Below, in pieces: positions 1-6,242 of a stretch of 6,960 nucleotides of DNA; the stretch's first letter is position 1, and each line of letters opens with the position of its first letter. The notes beneath the pieces are model-generated. The model had not been told where the DNA came from. It saw nothing but the letters and a program-made list of their open reading frames with translations, and did not search any database. This stretch comes from an uncultured Rhodospirillales bacterium (GTDB taxonomy: Bacteria; Pseudomonadota; Alphaproteobacteria; Acetobacterales; Acetobacteraceae), in contig CAIYPH010000219.1 of assembly GCA_903928045.1 (NCBI GenBank), positions 1-6,960 of the forward strand. Reading direction: 5' to 3'. The translations under genes and the position numbers were made by a program.

Positions 1-895
1 AGTTGTAGATGCCACCCTTGCCGTCGGCATCGCCGGGGTACCAGTTCTGCACCGTCGAATACTTGATGGTGGCATCCGTCATCGCCACCAGCTCCACCAC
101 GGCGGCGTGCAGCTGGTTCTCGTCACGCTGCGGCGCGGTGCAGCCCTCGAGGTAGGAGACGTGCCCGCCATCCTCCACCACGATCAGCGTGCGCTCGAAC
201 TGGCCGGTGTTGCGCGCGTTGATGCGGAAATAGGTGGACAGCTCCATCGGGCAGCGCACCCCCTTGGGGATGAACACGAAGGACCCGTCGGAGAACACCG
301 CCGAGTTCAGCGCCGCGAAGTAGTTGTCGCCCGCCGGCACCACGCTGCCGAGATACTGCTTCACCAGTTCGGGATGCGAATGCACCGCCTCGCTGATCGG
401 GCAGAAAATCACGCCGGACTTCGCCAGCGTGGTGCGGAAGGTGGTGGCAACCGAGACACTGTCGAACACCGCATCGACCGCCACCGGCGGCCGCTCACCC
501 TCCTCGGGCTCGACGCCGGCGAGGATGGCGCGCTCCTTGAGCGGGATGCCGAGCTTCTCGTACATCGCGAGCAGCTCCGGATCGACCTCGTCGAGGCTCT
601 TCGGGCCGGGCTTCTTCTTCGGTGCGGCGTAGTAATGCAGGTCCTGGTAGTCGATCGGCGGGTGATGGATCTTCGCCCAGTCGGGCTCCTCCATCTTCAG
701 CCACGCCGCGAAGGCCTTCAGGCGCCAATCCAGCAGCCACTCGGGCTCGCCCTTGCGCGAGGAAATCAGGCGAACGATGTCCTCGTTCAGCCCCTTCGGC
801 GCCATATCCATTTCGATATCAGTGGAGAAACCCCACTTGTAGCCACCCTCGGTGACCGCGGCGACCGTATCCAGCGTCTCAGTAACGGCGGGCAT
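1..895 (-). CDS. sufB: SufB, Fe-S cluster assembly scaffold subunit (3' end outside window)
   Basis: SufB is the cytoplasmic scaffold subunit of the SufBCD complex, on which Fe-S clusters are built from sulfur delivered by the cysteine desulfurase. The reading frame starts at the ATG 895-893 and stays open to the left edge, giving 298 residues of a protein usually near 480-490. Recognisable SufB stretches are YKWGF (19-23), the sequence [14 protein letters not shown] (151-164), [20 protein letters not shown] (206-225) and YLEGCTAP (248-255). Cys252 in the last motif corresponds to the E. coli Cys254 implicated in sulfur transfer. The later key cysteine and glutamate of the family lie outside the window. 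The start is supported by an AGGAG ribosome binding site (903-907) placed 7 bases upstream. The gene lies 10 bases after the Rrf2 regulator, so the two are almost certainly cotranscribed; sufC, sufD and sufS would be expected next. The identification is very secure. Confidence 0.96.
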   Translation of the reverse strand, partial: MPAVTETLDTVAAVTEGGYKWGFSTDIEMDMAPKGLNEDIVRLISSRKGEPEWLLDWRLKAFAAWLKMEEPDWAKIHHPPIDYQDLHYYAAPKKKPGPKSLDEVDPELLAMYEKLGIPLKERAILAGVEPEEGERPPVAVDAVFDSVSVATTFRTTLAKSGVIFCPISEAVHSHPELVKQYLGSVVPAGDNYFAALNSAVFSDGSFVFIPKGVRCPMELSTYFRINARNTGQFERTLIVVEDGGHVSYLEGCTAPQRDENQLHAAVVELVAMTDATIKYSTVQNWYPGDADGKGGIYN

Positions 896-900
896 TCTGT

Positions 901-908
901 TTCTCCTA
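901..908 (-). promoter_or_regulatory. Ribosome binding site of sufB overlapping the regulator's stop codon
   Basis: On the minus strand the regulator ends in TAG (908-906), and the last two bases of that stop begin the AGGAGAA purine run (907-901) that precedes the sufB ATG. Ribosomes finishing the regulator therefore sit on the sufB ribosome binding site. This suggests translational coupling of regulator and sufB; the coupling is inferred, the overlap is seen directly. Confidence 0.75.
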
Positions 909-1376
909 CTCGGCTGCCGACGCGCTCATCGGCGCCGGCACGCGGAATGCGAGGGGCACCGAAGCCGCCCGCATGTCCGCCAATGATATGTCTGTCAGCG
1001 CCGCGCGAATGGCGTCGTTCACCAGGTCCCACCGCCCTTTGACCGCGCAGATGTTGCCGACATCACACCCCCCGCCGCCACCTTCGACGCAAGCGGTCAG
1101 CGCGATCGGCCCGTCGATCGCGGCGATCACGTCCGCCACGGTCACCTCATCCAAAGGCCGCGACAGCCGATAGCCCCCCCGCGCGCCGCGCTGGGACGTC
1201 ACCAGCGATGCCGTCGCCAACGCCTTCAGCACCTTAGCCACCGTCGGCTCCGGCACGCCGGTCGCCATCGCGATCCCCGGTGAGGTCTGCACACAATCCT
1301 CTCCTGCCCGGAGACAATCCCCAAGCCGGATGAGCACCACCACCGCATAATCGGTCAGCTTTGAAAGCCTGAGCAT
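906..1376 (-). CDS. Rrf2-family SUF system regulator (SufR/IscR-like), 156 aa
   Basis: This is a small cytoplasmic transcription factor expected to sense Fe-S cluster status and control the suf operon that follows it. The N-terminus [15 protein letters not shown] is characteristic of the SUF-system branch of the Rrf2 family. A winged helix-turn-helix spans about residues 30-72, with the recognition helix around [12 protein letters not shown] (42-53) and the wing [11 protein letters not shown] (63-73). Three cysteines that could bind a cluster are Cys96, Cys104 and Cys110, spaced C-X7-C-X5-C; the first two are separated by a run of five glycines. The IscR ligand histidine three residues after the third cysteine is replaced by Lys113. 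Two more cysteines lie at 21 and 28. The ATG at 1376 is the only in-frame start that gives the family's standard N-terminus; its ribosome binding site is weak (AGGG, 1390-1387). Autoregulation is likely from family knowledge. The family call is secure; the exact effector is not known from sequence. Confidence 0.92.
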   Translation of the reverse strand: MLRLSKLTDYAVVVLIRLGDCLRAGEDCVQTSPGIAMATGVPEPTVAKVLKALATASLVTSQRGARGGYRLSRPLDEVTVADVIAAIDGPIALTACVEGGGGGCDVGNICAVKGRWDLVNDAIRAALTDISLADMRAASVPLAFRVPAPMSASAAE

Positions 1377-1390
1377 GCCATCATAACCCT

Positions 1391-1417
1391 ATTCGGACCT
1401 AAGCAGTCCTGATTCGG
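1391..1417. promoter_or_regulatory. Candidate operator upstream of the Rrf2 regulator
   Basis: An inverted repeat GGAC (1395-1398) N7 GTCC (1406-1409) lies about 20 bases upstream of the regulator start. It overlaps a direct repeat ATTCGG at 1391-1396 and 1412-1417, spaced exactly 21 bases apart, or two helical turns. Rrf2 proteins bind partly symmetric sites of about this size and commonly repress their own operon, so this is the best candidate operator here. No convincing -35/-10 pair could be placed around it. The repeats are seen directly; binding is inference. Confidence 0.3.
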
Positions 1418-1460
1418 GCAAATGGCCCATCCCCCCGCGCGCGTCAAGACCGAGCGGGTT

Positions 1461-1483
1461 AAGAAAAGCCAGGGCGGCGCCCT
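1461..1483 (-). terminator. Candidate intrinsic terminator after the hydratase/dehydrogenase gene
   Basis: Read on the minus strand, a perfect 5-bp stem AGGGC/GCCCT (1483-1479 with 1475-1471) with a 3-base loop follows the stop codon of the upstream gene by about 10 bases. Three bases later comes the T-rich stretch TTTTCTT (1467-1461). The stem is short but GC-rich. The position fits separating transcription of the fatty-acid gene from the regulator-suf operon on the same strand. Confidence 0.45.
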
Positions 1484-1492
1484 CTCCTGTCG

Positions 1493-3607
1493 CTACGCCT
1501 GTCCCGGCTTGGCGTCGCGGAAGTTGGTGCCGGTTTCGGCGAGGCGGCGCAGCAGGGCGGAAGGGGCCCAGCGCTCGCCGTATTGCTGATGCCACGCGGC
1601 GATCTGGTTGTAGACGTCGCGCACCCCGATGCCATCGGCCCAGTACATCAGGCCGCCACGGTAGCGGGGGAAGCCGAAGCCGTGCAGCCACATGATGTCG
1701 ACGTCCGATGAGCGGAAGGCGATGCCCTCTTCCAGGATCTTGCAGGCCTCATTGACGGAGGCAAAGAGCAGGCGGCGCAAGATTTCCTCGTCGCTGAAGC
1801 TGCGCGGCGGGTTGCCCAGTTTGGCGGCTTCCTCGCGGATGATGTCGGCTACGATAGGGTCAGGATACGGCGTGCGATCGCCCTTCTCGTAGCGATACCA
1901 GCCGGCACTGGTTTTTTGGCCGAAGCGGCCGAGTTCGCAGAGCCGGTCGGGGATGGGCTGCTTGCGGTAGTTGGGGTTGGCGGCGGCGCGGCGCTTGCGG
2001 CTGGCCCAGCCAATATCGAGGCCGGCGAGGTCACCCACCGCGAAGGGGCCCATGGGGTAGCCGAAATCGACCATCACCTTGTCGATCTGCTCCGGCAGGG
2101 CGCCTTCTTCCAGCATGATGATGGTCTCGATGCTGAACGGCGCGCGGCTGCGATTGGCGAGGAAGCCGTCGCAATTGCCGCAGCCGACGCTGATTTTGCC
2201 GATGGCGCGGCCCATCTTCATCACCGAGGCGAAGGTGGAGGGCGCGGTTTTCGAGCCGTTCACCACCTCCAGCAGCTTCATCACATTGGCCGGCGAGAAG
2301 AAATGCGCGCCCGCGACGTCCTCGGGGCGTGTGGTGACGGAGGCGATTTCGTCGATATCGAGCGCGGAGGTGTTCGATAGCATAAGCGCGCCTGGCTTCA
2401 TCACCGCGTCGAGCTTGGTGAAGACCTCCTTTTTTGGCCCCATTTCCTCGAAGATCGCCTCGATCACCGCGTCGGCGTCCGCGATGGCTTCGTAGGTGTC
2501 GACCGGATGGATGCGGGCGAGGCGGGCGTCCATCTCGGCCTGGGAGAGGCTGCCGCGCTTGACCGAGGTGGCGTAGTTGTTGCGGATACGCTCCATGCCG
2601 CGGGCCATCGCTTCGGGCGAGGCTTCGAGCACGCGCACGGGGATGCCGAAATCGGCGAAGGACATGGCGATGCCGCCCCCCATGGTGCCTGCGCCGACCA
2701 CGGCGGCCGAGGCGATTTCGCGCACAGGCGTGCTGTCGGGCAGACCGGGGATGCGGGCGACCTCTCGCTCGGCGAAGAATGCGTAGCGCAGCGCCTTGGC
2801 CTCGTCGGAGTTCTCAAGTTCGAGAAACAGTTCTTGCTCGCGCACGATGCCCTGCTCGAAGGGCAGGGTGCAGGCAGCCTCGACGGCGGCGATGCAGTTG
2901 TACGGCGCCTTCTGGTTGCGCGCCTTGCGGGCAATCGACTTGCGCATGGCGTCGAACATGCCGGGATCGGCCTGGTAGTCGGCGAGCTGGGTCGTGCGGT
3001 CACGCACGCGGGGAAGCGGGCGGACATCCGCCTTGCCGCGGGCGAAGGCGACGGCTTCGGCGCGCAGGTCGCCATCCACCACTTTATCGAGAATGCCAAA
3101 GGAGAGCGCCTCGTCGGCCGGGACGTGGCGGCCGGTCACGATCATGTCGAGCGCGCGCTTGGCGCCAATCAGGCGGGGCAGGCGCTGGGTGCCATTGCCG
3201 CCGGGCAGGATGCCGATCAGCACCTCTGGGAGCCCGACCTTGGCGCTGCGCACGGCGATGCGATAATGGCAGCCCATGGCATTCTCGAGCCCGCCGCCGA
3301 GGGCGTAGCCGTGGATGGCGGCGACGATCGGCTTGGCGCTTTGGTCCATCACATCATAGGTGCGTTCGCCAATCGGGGTGCGCGGGCGGCCCTTGCCGAA
3401 CTGGCGGATATCGGCGCCGGCGATGAAGCTGCGCCCGGCGCCGATCAGCACAATCGACTTCACCGAAGGGTCCTCGTTGGCGGCCTTGAGGCTGGCGATG
3501 ATGCCTTCCGGCACGCCGGGGCTGAGCGCGTTGACCGGCGGGTTGTCCACCACGATCACCGCGACGTCCCCGTCTTTTTCCAGCCGAACCAGTGCCTTGT
3601 CGCTCAT
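1493..3607 (-). CDS. Bifunctional enoyl-CoA hydratase / 3-hydroxyacyl-CoA dehydrogenase (FadJ/PimF-like), 704 aa
   Basis: This fused cytoplasmic enzyme is expected to hydrate trans-2-enoyl-CoA and then oxidise the L-3-hydroxyacyl-CoA with NAD+, steps two and three of beta-oxidation. The N-terminal crotonase domain (about 1-190) has NPPVNALS (22-29), the oxyanion-hole motif FIAGADI (61-67) and both catalytic glutamates, Glu108 (GGGLE) and Glu128 (LPEV), with the usual 20-residue spacing. The NAD-binding domain starts near 300 with GAGTMG (305-310) and Glu328 at the end of the second strand, which favours NAD+ over NADP+. The dehydrogenase residues Ser414, His435, Glu447 and Asn485 keep the spacing of human HADH. 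Two C-terminal dehydrogenase domains complete the protein. Length and architecture match FadJ, the peroxisomal multifunctional enzyme and PimF. The start is supported by AGGAAA (3617-3612). It is divergent from an acyl-CoA dehydrogenase pair that would supply its substrate. Substrate chain type cannot be read from sequence. Confidence 0.95.
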   Translation of the reverse strand: MSDKALVRLEKDGDVAVIVVDNPPVNALSPGVPEGIIASLKAANEDPSVKSIVLIGAGRSFIAGADIRQFGKGRPRTPIGERTYDVMDQSAKPIVAAIHGYALGGGLENAMGCHYRIAVRSAKVGLPEVLIGILPGGNGTQRLPRLIGAKRALDMIVTGRHVPADEALSFGILDKVVDGDLRAEAVAFARGKADVRPLPRVRDRTTQLADYQADPGMFDAMRKSIARKARNQKAPYNCIAAVEAACTLPFEQGIVREQELFLELENSDEAKALRYAFFAEREVARIPGLPDSTPVREIASAAVVGAGTMGGGIAMSFADFGIPVRVLEASPEAMARGMERIRNNYATSVKRGSLSQAEMDARLARIHPVDTYEAIADADAVIEAIFEEMGPKKEVFTKLDAVMKPGALMLSNTSALDIDEIASVTTRPEDVAGAHFFSPANVMKLLEVVNGSKTAPSTFASVMKMGRAIGKISVGCGNCDGFLANRSRAPFSIETIIMLEEGALPEQIDKVMVDFGYPMGPFAVGDLAGLDIGWASRKRRAAANPNYRKQPIPDRLCELGRFGQKTSAGWYRYEKGDRTPYPDPIVADIIREEAAKLGNPPRSFSDEEILRRLLFASVNEACKILEEGIAFRSSDVDIMWLHGFGFPRYRGGLMYWADGIGVRDVYNQIAAWHQQYGERWAPSALLRRLAETGTNFRDAKPGQA

Positions 3608-3646
3608 GGCGTTTCCTGTGTGTTTTGGTCTGGCGGGAAGTTAGGC

Positions 3647-3670
3647 GAAGGGAAGGGGGGGAAGGAAGGG
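3647..3670 (+). other. 24-base homopurine tract with a G-quadruplex motif
   Basis: All 24 bases are purines on the plus strand. The part from 3650 to 3670 has four G-runs of at least three with spacers of 2, 1 and 6 bases, which satisfies the usual G3N1-7 quadruplex pattern. It lies 40-63 bases upstream of the hydratase/dehydrogenase start, on the template strand for that gene, and abuts the AT-rich repeat. Fit to the pattern is direct; folding or function is inference. Confidence 0.4.
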
Positions 3671-3803
3671 TTCTTTTTTGAAAAAAAGAACCAAAAAACT
3701 ATCGCTCCATTGATGTGTACCGCTCCCAACCATCCCGGGAGGCAAGCCAACGGCGCCGAAGTCGGGAAAAGTTTTTTTGGTTCTTTTTGTTCACAAAAAG
3801 AAC
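3669..3803. repeat. AT-rich composite palindrome, copy 1
   Basis: The left arm (3669-3700) contains an 11-bp stem GGTTCTTTTTT/AAAAAAGAACC (3669-3679 with 3682-3692) followed by AAAAAACT. The right arm (3770-3803) contains a 10-bp stem GTTCTTTTTG/CAAAAAGAAC (3780-3789 with 3794-3803) preceded by AGTTTTTTTG. The arms are imperfect reverse complements of each other, so an outer inverted repeat encloses 69 bases. That interior is unlike copy 2 and holds two short GC palindromes, TCCCGGGA (3733-3740) and CGGCGCCG (3751-3758). The element fills most of the 276-base divergent gap between the hydratase/dehydrogenase and the first acyl-CoA dehydrogenase. Its base composition contrasts sharply with the GC-rich genes. 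It matches the arms of copy 2, so it belongs to a repeat family; whether it is mobile, a transcription insulator or both is not shown by the sequence. Confidence 0.8.
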
Positions 3804-3818
3804 ATCGTTCTTCCCCGC

Positions 3819-3848
3819 TTGCGCGTTAGCCCATACCGGCAACATACT
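3819..3848 (+). promoter_or_regulatory. Weak candidate promoter of the acyl-CoA dehydrogenase pair
   Basis: TTGCGC (3819-3824) and CATACT (3843-3848) are separated by 18 bases and lie between repeat copy 1 and the gene start. They match the sigma-70 hexamers at 3 of 6 and 4 of 6 positions. It is the best pair in the 80 bases left between repeat and gene, but the match is poor and an upstream start site inside the repeat is possible. Confidence 0.2.
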
Positions 3849-3873
3849 CTGCCCAAACAGCCAGCGTGGCATC

Positions 3874-3878
3874 GGAGG
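3874..3878 (+). promoter_or_regulatory. Strong ribosome binding site fixing the start of the large dehydrogenase subunit
   Basis: GGAGG lies five bases before the ATG at 3884 and is the strongest ribosome binding site in the window. It argues against the longer reading from GTG at 3866, which would place this motif inside the coding sequence and leave no ribosome binding site before the GTG. Confidence 0.8.
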
Positions 3879-3883
3879 AAATC

Positions 3884-5086
3884 ATGGATCTGCGCTATTC
3901 GCCCGAGGACGAGGCCTTCCGCCTGGAGGTCCGCACCTTCATCGACGAGAACCTGCCGGAAGACATCCGCACCCGCAGCCGGCACGGCTACGGCCATCGC
4001 AAGGAGGACATCGTCTCCTGGCAGCGCATTCTCAACAAGAAGGGCTGGGCCGCCTATTCCTGGCCGAAGGAGTATGGCGGGCCGGGCTGGTCGCCGACGC
4101 AGCGGATGATCTTCCAGGAGGAGATCATGATGGGCAATGCACCGGAGGTGTCGGGCTTCAACATCACCATGATCGGCCCGGTGCTGATGCAATTCGCCAC
4201 CCAGGCGCAGAAGGACTACTTCCTGCCGCGCGCGGCCAACCTCGACGATTGGTGGTGCCAGGGCTTCTCCGAGCCCGGCGCCGGCTCGGACCTCGCCTCC
4301 CTGAAGACCGCCGCCGTGCGCGATGGCGACGATAACGTCATCAACGGCCAGAAGATATGGACCTCGACGGCGCATCACGCCGATTGGTGCTTCGCCCTGG
4401 TGCGCACCGATCCGCACGCCAAGAAGAAGCAGGAAGGCATCTCCTTCGTGCTGATCGATATGAAGACGCCCGGCATCACCGTGCGGCCGATTATCTCGAT
4501 CGATGGCAGCCATCACCTCAACGAGGTGTTCTTCGACAATGTGCGCGTGCCCGTCGGCAACCGCATCTACGAGGAAAACCGCGGCTGGGACGTGGCGAAA
4601 TTCCTGCTCGGCAATGAGCGCACCGGCATCGCCCGGCTCGGCAAGTCAAAGGAGCGGCTGGCTTATGCCAAGGAACTCGCCCGCGAGGTGGTCCAACACG
4701 GCAAACCGCTGATCGAGGACCCCGCCTTCCGCCGCCGTGCGGCGCAGATCGAGGTCGATCTCAAGGCGCTCGAACTCACCCAGCTGCGCGTGGTCTCGGC
4801 GAAGAAGAAGGAGGCCGGCAAGCCGGATCCCTTCTCCTCGATCCTCAAGATCAAGGGCACCGAGCTGCTGCAGGAGACCAGCGAATTCGTGGTCGATATC
4901 GGCGGGCCGCTGGCCATGCCAGGCTGGGCCAAGGAGCTGGCGGCGATGAGCAACGAGGAGCCGTACTGGCCGGATTGGGCGCCGGCGATGGCGGGCCCCT
5001 ACCTCATGCTGCGCGCCGCCTCGATCTACGGCGGCACCAATGAGATCCAGAAGAATATTCTCACCAAAGCGGTGTTGGGGCTGTAA
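3884..5086 (+). CDS. Acyl-CoA dehydrogenase, PimC-like large subunit, 400 aa
   Basis: This is an FAD-dependent acyl-CoA dehydrogenase expected to introduce the trans-2 double bond into an acyl-CoA and pass electrons to electron-transfer flavoprotein. The N-terminal helical domain (about 1-120) starts with MDLRYSPEDEAFR, typical of the family. The sequence WWCQGFSEPGAGSDLASLKT (123-142) is the conserved flavin and substrate signature, followed by NGQKIWTS (154-161). The C-terminal helical domain ends with IYGGTNEIQKNIL (381-393). The position of the medium-chain enzyme's catalytic Glu376 (YEGT) is Gly383 here. Glu245 in GNERTGIAR aligns by eye with the alternative catalytic glutamate of isovaleryl-CoA dehydrogenase. 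Overall sequence is closest in memory to the pimeloyl-CoA dehydrogenase large subunit PimC of Rhodopseudomonas. Its stop overlaps the next gene's start (TAATG), so the two are coupled and probably form one enzyme. Family is certain; dicarboxylic substrate preference is inference. Confidence 0.94.
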   Translation: MDLRYSPEDEAFRLEVRTFIDENLPEDIRTRSRHGYGHRKEDIVSWQRILNKKGWAAYSWPKEYGGPGWSPTQRMIFQEEIMMGNAPEVSGFNITMIGPVLMQFATQAQKDYFLPRAANLDDWWCQGFSEPGAGSDLASLKTAAVRDGDDNVINGQKIWTSTAHHADWCFALVRTDPHAKKKQEGISFVLIDMKTPGITVRPIISIDGSHHLNEVFFDNVRVPVGNRIYEENRGWDVAKFLLGNERTGIARLGKSKERLAYAKELAREVVQHGKPLIEDPAFRRRAAQIEVDLKALELTQLRVVSAKKKEAGKPDPFSSILKIKGTELLQETSEFVVDIGGPLAMPGWAKELAAMSNEEPYWPDWAPAMAGPYLMLRAASIYGGTNEIQKNILTKAVLGL

Positions 5087-6213
5087 TGGACTTTGAACTT
5101 TCGGAAGACCAGCGCCTGCTGAAAGACAGCATTTCGCGCCTGCTGTCGGATAATTACAGCTTCGCCGCCCGGCGTGGCTACATGCAGGAGGCCAATGGCT
5201 GGTCCAGCAAGCTGTGGGACCAATATGCCGAGCTCGGCCTGCTCGGCCTGCCGATCGATGAGAAATACGGCGGCTTCGGCGGCGGGCCGGTCGATGTGAT
5301 GCTGGTGATGGAGGAGTTCGGCAAGGTGCTCGCGCTCGAGCCCTTCCTGGCCTCCATCGTGCTCGGCACCACCGCGGTGACGCTCGCCGGCAGCGAGAGC
5401 CAGAAATCGATGATCCTGCCCGCGGTCGCCGCCGGACAGACCAAGCTCGCCTTCGCCCATGGCGAGCAGCAGGCCCGCCATGACGTGACCGATGTGGTGA
5501 CGACGGCGCGCAAGGACGGCAATGCCTGGCTCATCACCGGCAGCAAGAGCCTCGTTCTGCACGGTGACTGCGCCGACAAGCTGATCGTCAGCGCCCGCAC
5601 CTCGGGCAGCCAGCGCGATGCCGGCGGATTATCGCTGTTCATCGTCGATGGCACCGCCGTCGGGCTGGTGCGCCGCGGCTATGCGCTGCGTGACGGCTCA
5701 CGGGCGGCGGAAATCGCCCTCACCAACGTGCGCGGCGAGCCGCTCGGCGCGATCGACGGCGGGCTGCCGGTGATCGAGCGGGTGATCCAGGCCGGCATCG
5801 CCGCCATGGCCGCCGAGGCGATCGGCTGCATGGAAACCACCTCGGCGATGACGCTCGATTACCTGAAAACCCGCCAGCAATTCGGCAAGGCGATCGGCCA
5901 GAACCAGGTCATGCAGCACAAGGCGGCCGACATGCTGATCAGCATGGAGCAGGGCCGCAGCATGTGCATGCTCGCCGCCATGATGGTGGACGAGGAGGAC
6001 GCCGAGGAGCGCGCCCACAACATCTCGCTCGCCAAGGTCGGCGTCGGCCAGGCCGGCCGCGCCGTCACCCAATCGGCGGTGCAGATGCATGGCGGTATCG
6101 GCATGACGGAGGAATACGCCGTCGGCCACTACTTCCGCCGGGTGATGACCTTCGAGCACCTCTGGGGCGACTGCGCCTGGCATCTCGGGGCACTGGCCGC
6201 CAAGATCAGCTAG
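5086..6213 (+). CDS. Acyl-CoA dehydrogenase, PimD-like small subunit, 375 aa
   Basis: This is the partner of the preceding dehydrogenase and resembles the small subunit PimD of pimeloyl-CoA dehydrogenase. The start MDFELSEDQRLLKDS is typical, and YAELGLLGLP (47-56) with GGFGGGPVD (62-70) is a conserved block. The position of the SEPGAGSD flavin signature is occupied by the degenerate FAHGEQQARHD (123-133). The C-terminal domain is well preserved: TRQQFGKAIGQNQVMQHKAA (262-281) and QMHGGIGMTEEYAVGHYFRR (333-352). Glu357 in MTFEHLWGD lies about where the medium-chain enzyme has its catalytic Glu376, by eye. The ATG shares its A with the previous stop codon, and there is no good ribosome binding site of its own, so translation probably depends on re-initiation. 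Adjacent, dissimilar, coupled subunits suggest a heteromeric enzyme. Family is certain; quaternary structure is inferred. Confidence 0.93.
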   Translation: MDFELSEDQRLLKDSISRLLSDNYSFAARRGYMQEANGWSSKLWDQYAELGLLGLPIDEKYGGFGGGPVDVMLVMEEFGKVLALEPFLASIVLGTTAVTLAGSESQKSMILPAVAAGQTKLAFAHGEQQARHDVTDVVTTARKDGNAWLITGSKSLVLHGDCADKLIVSARTSGSQRDAGGLSLFIVDGTAVGLVRRGYALRDGSRAAEIALTNVRGEPLGAIDGGLPVIERVIQAGIAAMAAEAIGCMETTSAMTLDYLKTRQQFGKAIGQNQVMQHKAADMLISMEQGRSMCMLAAMMVDEEDAEERAHNISLAKVGVGQAGRAVTQSAVQMHGGIGMTEEYAVGHYFRRVMTFEHLWGDCAWHLGALAAKIS

Positions 6214-6242
6214 GGCGGGCAACGACACCCAAGGAAGCAAGC

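Noticed and set aside
107..1042. A 311-residue open frame on the plus strand opposite sufB and the regulator
   Set aside because: It lies antisense to two confidently identified genes, and its His/Arg/Gly-rich composition is typical of the antisense shadow of GC-rich coding DNA.
1380..1385. TATGAT on the minus strand as a -10 box of a leaderless regulator transcript
   Set aside because: It ends only three bases before the ATG, too close for a normal start site, and there is no acceptable -35 hexamer 17 bases upstream.
3669..3803. CRISPR array or insertion sequence at the repeat copies
   Set aside because: There are only two arm pairs per site without regular spacers, and no transposase frame lies within the 112-135 base elements; they are at most non-autonomous.
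2507..3829. A 440-residue open frame on the plus strand opposite the hydratase/dehydrogenase gene
   Set aside because: The minus-strand gene has every catalytic residue of its family, so the long antisense frame is explained by GC-rich codon bias; its last part simply reads through repeat copy 1.
3866..3883. Upstream GTG start giving six more residues to the large dehydrogenase subunit
   Set aside because: The GGAGG at 3874-3878 is correctly spaced for the ATG at 3884, whose product starts with the family's usual MDLRYSPE sequence.
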